Source of the DNA: Lentisphaeria bacterium
Lineage (GTDB): Bacteria > Verrucomicrobiota > Lentisphaeria > Oligosphaerales > Oligosphaeraceae
Length of the DNA stretch: 15,175 nucleotides
Direction: 5' to 3'
Assembly (NCBI GenBank): GCA_016287975.1
Contig: JAEEXV010000073.1
Coordinates: forward strand, 1 to 15,175
Below the pieces are notes generated by a model. The model worked only from the letters and a program-made list of their open reading frames with translations, was not told the DNA's origin and searched no databases. Of the stretch, positions 1 through 7,200 are shown one piece after another (position 1 is the first letter of the stretch; every line of letters begins with the position of its first letter). Made by a program: the position numbers and the translations under genes.

Positions 1-248
1 TGCAGGAACTTGTCCACGCCGGGATTCTGCAGCCCGATCGCGTTCAGCAGCCCGCCGAAGACCTCCGCCGTGCGCGGCATCGGATTGCCGTCCGACGGCT
101 CCGGCGACACCCCCTTCACCGTGATCGCGCCCAGCGCCTCGAAGGGGACCAGCCCCTGGTACTCCGCGCCGTACCCGAAGGTGCCCGACGCGGTGATGAT
201 CGGATTCCGCAACTTCAGCGGCCCCAGTTGCACCGACAAGTCTGCCAT
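1..248 (-). CDS. pyrD: Dihydroorotate dehydrogenase B catalytic subunit, N-terminal part (partial)
   Basis: The start and first 82 residues are present; the rest lies beyond the left window edge. The product would oxidise dihydroorotate to orotate in pyrimidine synthesis, using FMN in the cytoplasm. The visible sequence carries the class 1 DHOD landmarks in order: the opening strand LKLRNPIITASGTFGYG near residues 11-27, the lysine-bearing VKGVSPEP segment, GNPMPR, and the substrate/FMN loop NAIGLQNPGV near the truncation. This pattern fits class 1B, which pairs with PyrK; no pyrK is visible here. The ATG at 248 is preceded by a GAGGTG Shine-Dalgarno (252-257 on the plus strand) only 3 nt away, which supports this start. 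The gene is divergent from the GH78-like gene. Family assignment is from motif recognition; the 1B subclass is an inference. Confidence 0.9.
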   Translation of the reverse strand, partial: MADLSVQLGPLKLRNPIITASGTFGYGAEYQGLVPFEALGAITVKGVSPEPSDGNPMPRTAEVFGGLLNAIGLQNPGVDKFL

Positions 249-300
249 TTTCACCTCGACCTGAAATCCATGCCATCCCCCCCGATGCTCAACGCCGCGT

Positions 301-306
301 ACTATA
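301..306 (-). promoter_or_regulatory. Possible -10 element for pyrD
   Basis: Read on the minus strand, this is TATAGT, one base from the sigma-70 consensus, about 53 nt upstream of the pyrD start. No good -35 hexamer was seen at the expected spacing, so this is only a candidate. The hexamer lies in a small palindrome (GTACTATAGTGC-like), which may also explain its appearance. Confidence 0.2.
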
Positions 307-383
307 GTGCCTCCGCCGCCATCAGGGATTCATCGCCCCGTTTTGCCCCGATACCGCATTCATGGGCATATTCAAAAAGCCAT

Positions 384-452
384 GTTCCCCATACAGGTCG
401 GCAATTGCCTCGGTTGACGCCCGAAAATAGTAGCCACGGCGTCCCGCCGTGG
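384..452 (+). repeat. Composite dispersed repeat, copy A (leader plus CCACGGCG palindrome, TCC loop)
   Basis: A leader at 384-433 contains the blocks CCCCATAC, GCAATTGCC and GGTTGACGCC. It is followed by a perfect 8-bp inverted repeat, CCACGGCG (434-441) and CGCCGTGG (445-452), around a TCC loop. The leader and palindrome recur at 3458-3531, and in shortened form at 3338-3396, so this is a dispersed element rather than a chance hairpin. No T-run follows the stem, so a simple terminator role is unlikely. Confidence 0.75.
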
Positions 453-519
453 TCGCCCCGACTTGCGACGCCGCGAACGATTCCGCCCGATTGCAAACCC
501 TGTGTGGCTCACCCGCCTG

Positions 520-538
520 CCACGGCGGGACGCCGTGG
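520..538 (-). repeat. Palindromic repeat, inverted mate of copy A (no leader)
   Basis: CCACGGCG (520-527) and CGCCGTGG (531-538) flank a GGA loop, the complement of the TCC loop in copy A. The asymmetric loop and the flanking GTAGCCACGG show that this copy is inverted relative to 430-452, with about 67 nt between the two stems. The arrangement resembles a REP pair (BIME). The long leader seen in copies A and C is absent. Confidence 0.65.
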
Positions 539-708
539 CTACGCCCGCTTCGCCAAACGCGCCCACCCACACGCTTCTGGTGTGTCTGAATTATGAGGAG
601 CTGTTACCGACCATCTTGGGGCCCAGCGCGATTCAAAAACCACGGCGGCGGGAAATTCAAGAATGACCGCATCCCGCGGCATGGCGTTTCCTTTTCGCCG
701 CGACTGCC

Positions 709-714
709 TATATT
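709..714 (+). promoter_or_regulatory. Candidate -10 element for the GH78-like gene
   Basis: TATATT lies 51 nt upstream of the ATG at 766 and overlaps no gene. A transcript starting around 721 would have an untranslated leader of about 45 nt, and this would make the ATG at 715 unusable. The -35 region is not convincing. A similar arrangement (TATTGT followed by ATGCC) occurs before the start at 8787. Confidence 0.3.
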
Positions 715-765
715 ATGCCAAACGCAAGAATGAATCTCTCCTTCCACCCTCTGCCATCACCAGCC

Positions 766-3177
766 ATGTCCACCATTTCCGCCCATTGGATCGCCCCTTC
801 AGGCCTGTCGCGCCGCCGCAACTGCCACTTCCACGCCAGCCGAGAGTTCGAACTTGTGGCGGTGCCGAATGAAGTTGAGCTGCAGATCGCCTGCGAGAGC
901 TACTATCTGCTGAAGGTGAACGATGTCGTCCTGGGGCGCGGCCCCGCGCGCGGCTCGTCCCGCCTCTACTGGTGCGACCGCTACCAGGTCGCGCCGCATC
1001 TGCATCGCGGCGTCAACCGCGTCGCGGTCGAAGTGCTGTGCATGAACGTGCCCACGGGACGGAACGTCCCCGCCGAGGCGGCGCTCTGGATGCGCATCGG
1101 AGACCTCCTGGGCACGGACGAACGCTGGCGGTGCCAGGTCGCGGAAGGCGAATGGCGGGAGGACGCGCCTTTCTACAACATGCAGCAGGGCCTCTGCGAA
1201 TGGCGGGACCTGCGCCGCACCGGCGAGTTGGCCGACGTGCCCACGGCAGTCCTTCCCGAATCTTCCCCCGTCCACACCCGCGCGCTGCTGCCGTCCGACA
1301 CCCCCGTCCCCGTGGAAAGCCGCCATCTGCCAGTGGAGCTGCGCCTCCCGTCATGGACCGACGCGATCGACCTGGGCGACCCGCGCATCGCCGTCCTGGG
1401 CGACCGGGACGCGCGGCATTCCGTCCCCAAGGGCACCGCCTCCCGCCTGGTCGAACTCGCCTTCGGCGGAGAGCACGCCGTCCCGCTGCCGCCCCCGCCC
1501 AATGGCGGCGGCTTCTCCGTCATCGTCGACTTCGCGAGGCTGGTGTCGGGACGGCTCGAAGTGGAACTCACCGCCGCCGCAGGCACCGTCGTCGACATCG
1601 CGCACGAGGAGTGCCTGCTCGAAGACGGGCGCCTGCGCAGCGACCACACCGCGACCAACCCCTCCTACAACCACTGCGACCGATATATCCTGAAAGGCGG
1701 CCGACAGGTCGTCGGCAACTATCTCGTGGACCGCGGCTTCCGAATGGCCAGGCTGACCTTCCGCAACTTCACTGGCCCCGTCGTCCTGCATCGCATCGAG
1801 GGAATCGACCGACGCTACCCGATGAGCATGAAGGGCCGCTTCCACTCCAGCGACTACCAGCTCAACCGCCTCTGGGAGACCGCCTTCGAAACCCTCTCCG
1901 CCTGCACCACCGACGTCTTCACCGACTGCCCCTGGCGCGAACGACTCTTCTTCACCAACGACTTCGTCGTCGAATGCCGCAGCGCCCTCCAGCTCACGGG
2001 GGACTGCACGCTCGTCCGCCACGCACTGCGGCTCGCCTTCTCCGAAATGGACGAACACGGCGTCTTCCCCTGCGTCGTCCCCTCCACCGCCGCGATGTTC
2101 GCCGAACACGGCCTGGGGCGCGTCCTCCCCTACATCCCCTCCTGCAACCTGACCTTCCCCCTCTCGGTGCTGGAATACGTCCTCTACAGCGGCGACACCG
2201 CCTCCCTCCGCGACTGGCTGCCGCAGCTGCGGCAGATGATGGCGACCTTCCGAGGCTTCAAGAACGACCGCGGCGTCATCGACCTGGAAAACCGCTACCA
2301 GGAGGACACCACCTTCTTCGACTGGTCCTTCGAACTCAACGGAAAGCAGATCCCCGCCTCGGGCAGCTCCCTCATGAACTGCATGTACATCATCGCCCTC
2401 CAGGCAATGGCACGCCTCGGAGAACTCGCCGAAGACCCAGATCCCGACTGCGGCGCCGAACTCAGGGAAATGCGCTCCGCCACCATCAGGGAATTCTACC
2501 GCGAGGACGAAAAGGTGCTGCTCGACGCCCTCCACCCGATCGTCAACGAGGAACTCCTCCGCCAATGCGGCGTCCCCCTCGACCGCCACGCCGAATTCCG
2601 CACCAGCAAGGTCGCCAACGCCCTCGCGCTTCTCGCCGCACTGCCGCAGGCACGCCCAGGCACCGACGAGGTCTTCCGACATGCCCTCCTGGACGACGCC
2701 TGCTTCCCCCCCGAACTCTTCTACGGCTCCTTCGTCCTCCTCGCCCTCAAAGGCGCGGGGCTGGACGCCGAAGCCCTGGCGTATCTCCGAAAATACTGGG
2801 GGCCGATGCTTGACAGCGGCACGCCGACGCTCTGGGAAAACGGCGTCTATTCCGCAGGCAAGGCGGGTTTCGGCGGCTCCGCCAGCCTCTGCCACGGCTT
2901 CAGCACCTCCCCCGTCGACTTCCTCCAGACCGTCCTGTTGGGCATCGCCCCCGTGAAGCCTGGCTTCACGGAATTCCGCTTCGCGCCAACCCCCTGCGGC
3001 CTCGACTTCGCGCACGGCGCCGTCCCCACGCCGCACGGCGCCATCCGCGTCTCCTGGAAACGACAGGGCGAACATCTCGAAGCCGAACTGACCGTCCCCG
3101 AAGCCTGCACCGCAGAGACCCCAAACGGCCCGCTGGCCGCAGGAATCCATCGCCTCGCCTGGAACCTCGCGCGATAA
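766..3177 (+). CDS. GH78-like alpha-L-rhamnosidase family protein, cytoplasmic
   Basis: This 803-residue protein is a GH78-type glycosidase, expected to release terminal L-rhamnose from oligosaccharides. N-terminal beta-sandwich regions (to about residue 340) lead into an (alpha/alpha)6 barrel. The acidic motif of the family is clear: DCPWRERLFFTND at residues 387-399, with D387, E392 and D399 spaced like the three acidic residues of the family active site. The C-terminal segment SLCHGFSTSPVDFL, then LLGI, PVKPGF and VPTPHG, matches the end of the barrel and the closing beta-sandwich of GH78. Where the family usually has the general-base Glu (GEW-type motif), this protein has D718. No signal peptide is visible, so it probably acts on imported sugars. 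In-frame ATGs at 715 and 730 are possible. I chose 766 because the conserved sequence begins there and a -10-like element overlaps the first site; none of the three has a Shine-Dalgarno. The rhamnose specificity is inferred. Confidence 0.85.
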   Translation: MSTISAHWIAPSGLSRRRNCHFHASREFELVAVPNEVELQIACESYYLLKVNDVVLGRGPARGSSRLYWCDRYQVAPHLHRGVNRVAVEVLCMNVPTGRNVPAEAALWMRIGDLLGTDERWRCQVAEGEWREDAPFYNMQQGLCEWRDLRRTGELADVPTAVLPESSPVHTRALLPSDTPVPVESRHLPVELRLPSWTDAIDLGDPRIAVLGDRDARHSVPKGTASRLVELAFGGEHAVPLPPPPNGGGFSVIVDFARLVSGRLEVELTAAAGTVVDIAHEECLLEDGRLRSDHTATNPSYNHCDRYILKGGRQVVGNYLVDRGFRMARLTFRNFTGPVVLHRIEGIDRRYPMSMKGRFHSSDYQLNRLWETAFETLSACTTDVFTDCPWRERLFFTNDFVVECRSALQLTGDCTLVRHALRLAFSEMDEHGVFPCVVPSTAAMFAEHGLGRVLPYIPSCNLTFPLSVLEYVLYSGDTASLRDWLPQLRQMMATFRGFKNDRGVIDLENRYQEDTTFFDWSFELNGKQIPASGSSLMNCMYIIALQAMARLGELAEDPDPDCGAELREMRSATIREFYREDEKVLLDALHPIVNEELLRQCGVPLDRHAEFRTSKVANALALLAALPQARPGTDEVFRHALLDDACFPPELFYGSFVLLALKGAGLDAEALAYLRKYWGPMLDSGTPTLWENGVYSAGKAGFGGSASLCHGFSTSPVDFLQTVLLGIAPVKPGFTEFRFAPTPCGLDFAHGAVPTPHGAIRVSWKRQGEHLEAELTVPEACTAETPNGPLAAGIHRLAWNLAR

Positions 3178-3270
3178 TGTGAAACCCGAGCACGCCGAGC
3201 CAACGAAAACGTAGCCACGTTGCTCCCGTCCAATTGCAAGTTGTCGCGAGGGGGAGAATGGTCGTCCAAA

Positions 3271-3330
3271 TCCGCAAAAAAACGCCATAATTTGCGGATC
3301 CATCCGCAAATTATTGGAAGAATTTGCGGA
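3271..3330. repeat. Four alternating copies of TTTGCGGA forming nested inverted repeats
   Basis: TCCGCAAA at 3271-3278, TTTGCGGA at 3291-3298, TCCGCAAA at 3303-3310 and TTTGCGGA at 3323-3330 alternate in strand. The central pair extends to a perfect 12-bp inverted repeat (ATAATTTGCGGA 3287-3298 and its complement 3303-3314) with a 4-nt loop. The right pair forms a perfect 10-bp inverted repeat (3303-3312 with 3321-3330) with an 8-nt loop. These two hairpins share an arm and exclude each other. The location between converging genes suggests a bidirectional terminator or a protein-binding palindrome, but no U-tract is present. Confidence 0.7.
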
Positions 3331-3337
3331 ACGCCCT

Positions 3338-3396
3338 GTTCCCCGATTGCCTCGTATGACACCCGAAAATGGTTGCCACGGCGGCCTCGCCGTGGC
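3338..3396 (+). repeat. Composite dispersed repeat, copy B (shortened leader, GCCT loop)
   Basis: The leader reads as in copies A and C but lacks about 12 nt: CCCC is joined directly to GATTGC. It ends in CCCGAAAATGG, followed by a 9-bp stem GCCACGGCG (3375-3383) and CGCCGTGGC (3388-3396) around a GCCT loop. It has the same orientation as copy C. Confidence 0.7.
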
Positions 3397-3457
3397 GGCG
3401 CGGTGAATGCTCGGTTCCGATTCCAAAGCCTTGGCTACGATTTGTGGGGATCGCGCT

Positions 3458-3531
3458 GTGCCCCATACGGGTTGGCGATTGCCAGGTTGACGCCCCAGAA
3501 ATGGTTGCCACGGCGGCCTCGCCGTGGCAAC
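3458..3531 (+). repeat. Composite dispersed repeat, copy C (full leader, 12-bp palindrome, GCCT loop)
   Basis: The leader at 3458-3503 matches copy A through CCCCATAC, GGTTGACGCC and the spacing between them. It is followed by a perfect 12-bp inverted repeat, GTTGCCACGGCG (3504-3515) and CGCCGTGGCAAC (3520-3531), with a GCCT loop. This is the strongest hairpin of the set. Confidence 0.75.
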
Positions 3532-3616
3532 ACCTTTCGGGCATGGAAATGGCGGCGATTGCCGACCATCCTGAACGACAACGCCTAAGCGGGAAATATT
3601 CTGCCGCCACCGTTTC

Positions 3617-4282
3617 TCACAGCGGCTTTTCGGGGACGGGGGCGGGATGGATGAGGGCGACGGCGTGGCAGATGGCGAGCGCGAGGGCGTCGGTGGAGTC
3701 GTTGGCGAGGTTGTCGACGCGGATATGGAGCAGATTGGAGACCATCAGGGAGACCTGCTCCTTGGTGGCGTTGCCAGTCCCCGTGACGGCCTGCTTCGCG
3801 CGGCGCGGCGCGTATTCATAGACGGGTAGCCCCGCCTCGGCGAGGACGCCGAGGACCGCCCCGCGCGCGGTGCCCAGGATGATGGCGGTGCGCGGGTTCT
3901 TGCAGTAGAAGCCGCCCTCGATCGCCGCGTCGTCAGGCGAATATTTGGTGATGAGGTCCTTGATGGCGTTGTTCAGGTGCCGCATGCAGTCCGTGACGCT
4001 CGCCGTCGGCGGGTTCACGATCACCCCGCAGTCCACCGCGCGGATGTTCTTGCCGCAGACTTCGACCACCCCCCAGCCCGTCTTGCGCAGCGCGGTGTCC
4101 ATCCCGAGGATCCTGCATTGCAGCGCCGTGTGCGCGACGCTGATTTCGGCGGGCTGGCTGGAGGCGGGCTTGCGTACCGTCACCGTCTCCCAGCCGCCCC
4201 CCGTGGCGGGGCGCTCCCCCCGCGCCCGCGCCTCCGAGGCCGCCAGCAGCGCCGCCAGTTTGGCATCGTTCTTGATCCGCAT
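3617..4282 (-). CDS. ruvC: Crossover junction endodeoxyribonuclease RuvC with N-terminal extension
   Basis: RuvC cleaves Holliday junctions during recombination, working with RuvAB in the cytoplasm. All four metal-binding acids are present in the expected order and spacing: D62 in ILGMDTALRKTGWGV, E122 in AAIEGGFYCKNP, and D195 and D198 in NDSTDALALAICH. The family segments ILGTARGAVLG and AVTGTGNATKEQV are also clear. The protein has 221 residues against the usual 160-175, because about 55 Ala/Arg/Pro-rich residues precede the catalytic core. No other ATG lies near the core, so the extension is probably translated. The first motif has DTA where most RuvC proteins have DPG. The start lies 9 nt after the alpha-2-macroglobulin stop, behind a G-rich stretch (GGGGGA) that can serve as a ribosome site, so the two genes are likely co-transcribed. 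ruvA and ruvB are not in the window. Confidence 0.92.
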   Translation of the reverse strand: MRIKNDAKLAALLAASEARARGERPATGGGWETVTVRKPASSQPAEISVAHTALQCRILGMDTALRKTGWGVVEVCGKNIRAVDCGVIVNPPTASVTDCMRHLNNAIKDLITKYSPDDAAIEGGFYCKNPRTAIILGTARGAVLGVLAEAGLPVYEYAPRRAKQAVTGTGNATKEQVSLMVSNLLHIRVDNLANDSTDALALAICHAVALIHPAPVPEKPL

Positions 4283-4291
4283 CCCGTCCCC

Positions 4292-7200
4292 CTATCGCGG
4301 CGTGATCGTGACGGAGAGGCCCGGCAGATACTGCTTCTCCTCGTCCGTGTAGTAGAGGTAGGCCGACGTGGCCGCGCCCGTGTAGGTGCCAGGGATGGCC
4401 GCCACGCAGGAAACTGGCACCACCAGGATGCTGCGCGCCGCCATTCCGCGCCAGTAGAGCACCACGCGGTTGTCGAAGAGTTCGTAGGCCGCGATGCGCC
4501 CCGCCTTCACCAGTTCCTGCAGCTGCGGCACGCGCACCTCCAGCCCCGCGGGAATCGCGACGCACGCGACCGTCATCCCCGTCGCCTGCTGTGTCATATT
4601 GCGCATCGTCACCTTGATCTCGGCGGGCTCCCCCTCGCGCAGCCGCGATGGCTGCAGCCGCACCCCAGGCACGATCGCCCCCGCGTTCGACGGCTTCAGC
4701 GTCATGCCCTTCACCTGCATCGAGGCGGTCATTTCGCTGCCGTCGGTCATGCGGACCTCCAGGCGGTGGCGGCCAGGCCCCAGCGCAAGCCCGCAGTCAG
4801 GCAAGTCCAGGACGCCAGTGCTCTTCTCGGTGAAGGCGACAGGCGCGCCGAAGGGCGCCCCGTCCACAAACAGCTGCACCTGCCCTGCCTTCAGCGGTTT
4901 CGCGAAGGCCTTGTCATAGGCGTTGATCGCCTTGAGCACCAGCACCGTCGCCTGCGTCGAGCCGAATTTGCCCGCCTCGCATTTGGAGGCCAGCGCGCGC
5001 ATCGCGCGCTCCAGCGGCGCGACGAAGGCCTCGCCAAGGCGCGTCCACGCGAGCGCGGCGAGGGCGGTGTTCTCGAGCTGCCGCGAGACGCCGCCGGAGC
5101 AGGTGATGGTGCCGCCGGGCTCGCCCATCATCCCGTCCTCCTGCTGCCACTTGGCCAGCGCCTCCGCGAGCGCCGCCGCGCCAGCGCGGTCGCCCGCGAG
5201 GAAGAGGATGTTGGCGCCCAGCCCCTTGAGGTAGGCCTCCTTCGATTCGCCCGCGACCTTCTTCGCGTGTTCGATCTCCGCCTGGAGGCCGTCAGGCTTC
5301 TGCCCGGATTCCAGCAGCGCCCACAGGATGTAGAGGTTCGTCGTCGGCGCGGGCGCGCGGCCGAAGCTGTCGAGCGCCTTGCTGTTCTGGCGGAAGGTGC
5401 CGTCCCCCGCGCGGCGGCTCATCAGCCACGACCGCGTGCGCTCCAGCATCGCGGCGTCCACCTGCATCACCTGCGCCATGTCGCTGAACTCCATCAGGCC
5501 GTAGGCGGTCAGCGCCTCATGGCCTGGATCCGCGCCGAACCACTCGTAGCCCTTCTCCTTGCACTCGAACGAGACCAGTTTCTGATAGCCCTGCTCCAGC
5601 AGTTCCCGCGCCTGCTTCACGCGCTCGGGCGCGATTCCGCTGTGAGAGAGGAAATACTGCTGCGCCATCACCAGTGGGTAGTTGGTCGAACTGGTCTGCT
5701 CGAAGCACCCGTGCGGCTGACGCAGCAGCGCCGCAAGCGCCGCCTCCATCGTCGCCGCAGGCGAGGTGTAGACCTGCACCGTCGCCTTCTGCGAACCATT
5801 CTCGACCTCCGCTGGAATCTCGACCTCCGCCGCCAGCGGCTTCGACGCCGAGACCCGCGCCCCCGCGCTGAACCCGAACGGGAAGAGCCGCGAGACGATC
5901 TTCGTCTTGCGCGTCACCCGATCCATCTGGCCGCCCGCGACGGCCGCGACCGTGAGTTCCGCCGCCTCCGACGCCTTCACCGCACGCACCTTGACCAGCA
6001 GCCGACGACGCTCCCCTGGCGCCAGCGCCGCCCCGACCGTCGGCTGCCCCGACAGCTCCAGCCCCGCGCCCGCCGTCACGACCACGTTCGCCCCCGCCAG
6101 CGCCGACTTGCCCGTGTTGACCAGCGTCAACGGCACTTCCATCTCGTCCCCGACGCTCAGGAACGGCGGCAGCTTCAACTCCGCGTAGAAGGGCACCAGC
6201 GACTGGAGTTCCGCGACGGCCGCGCCCAGCGCGCCGTTGTTGCCGAAGGCGTCCGCAACCACGCGGAACGTCCCCACCGTGTCAGGCATCCCGAAGGTGA
6301 ACTCGTAGCGGCCCGTGCGCGGGTCGGTCGTCGCCGTCGCATTCCAGTAGAGCGTCTCCGCGAAGTCCACGCGGTCGCCGGGCTTGCGCCCCAGCCGTAC
6401 CTGGTGCGCGTATTCACGCACCTGCATCCGAATCGCGGGAAAGCCAGGACGGCGCTGCTTCGCGGCGGCGACGGGACGCCCTGGCACCTGCACATCCGCC
6501 ATGACATCCGCCTTCATCTTCACAGGCTTCGCCTCCTTTTGAACCACCCCCTGCACCCCCGCGTCCGCGTCCGCGGCCGCCGCCTCGGGCATCGCCTTCG
6601 CCGCATTCGCCGCCATCGGCATCGGGCGCGGCGCGGCCGCCGCCTGGGCTTCAAACACCATCCCGTCCTCCATCGGAGCCCCCGCGCCCGCCGCCGCGAA
6701 GTCCACGTTGTTGCGTGCGCGAGCCGACTTGTACACGACGCGCGGCTGCGGACGCACCGTCAGTTCGGGCGCGATCGCGCGCAGCAGCGCGTCGGGATGC
6801 GCCTTGCGGATGTCCTCGATGCGGACGGTGATGAAGCGCCGCCAGCCCTGCGTCCCCAGAAGCAGGTCGAGCTTGACCGCCGCCTGCGGATCCCTGGGAT
6901 TGAAGTAGTCCGCCGCGTCGGCGAACTCCAGCACCTCGTTTTCGAGATAGACCATCTCGGGCAGGCGCGGGGCCTGCTCACGCCGGTCGATCATCTCCTG
7001 CACCGAGGCGTCGGTCACCGCCAGCCCCACCTGCGCCGCCACGGGATTCCCCGCGTCGTCCTTAGCGACCACCGCCACCTTGACGGGCGCGCCCGGCGAC
7101 ACCGGCGCCTTCACGCCCTCGAACTCCAGATGCACCCGGAAGCGCGGTGCCCGGAAGAGCAGCCGCTCCGCCACCGCATTGCCATGCTCGTCATAGAGCG

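Larger units (their letters stand above)
249..765. other. Divergent intergenic spacer between pyrD and the GH78-like gene
   Basis: No convincing protein gene was found. Short open frames on both strands here are rich in Pro, Arg and Ala and run through the palindromic repeats. The spacer holds one copy of the composite leader-plus-palindrome repeat (384-452), an inverted second palindrome (520-538), a half-palindrome CCACGGCGGCGGG near 641-653, and candidate promoter elements at each end. The sequence is less GC-biased than the genes around it. Confidence 0.6.
3178..3616. other. Convergent intergenic spacer with repeats
   Basis: This region separates the converging GH78-like and ruvC genes. 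No coding region is supported. From left to right it holds a weak hairpin AACGT/ACGTT (3208-3221), the alternating octamer cluster (3271-3330), composite repeat copy B (3338-3396) and composite repeat copy C (3458-3531). These palindromes could end transcription from either side, although none is followed by a T-run typical of an intrinsic terminator. Confidence 0.6.

Noticed and set aside
434..452. Intrinsic terminator for pyrD or the GH78-like gene
   Set aside because: The stem is strong, but no T-run follows on either strand, it lies upstream of both genes, and copies occur elsewhere in different contexts.
10..596. Short plus-strand frames (10-264 and 228-596) at the left end
   Set aside because: The first is antisense to the pyrD start region. 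The second runs through palindromic repeats and has no ribosome site or recognisable motif.
1351..3426. A 691-residue minus-strand open frame opposite the GH78-like gene
   Set aside because: It has no domain, and its composition mirrors the antisense of a GC-rich gene.
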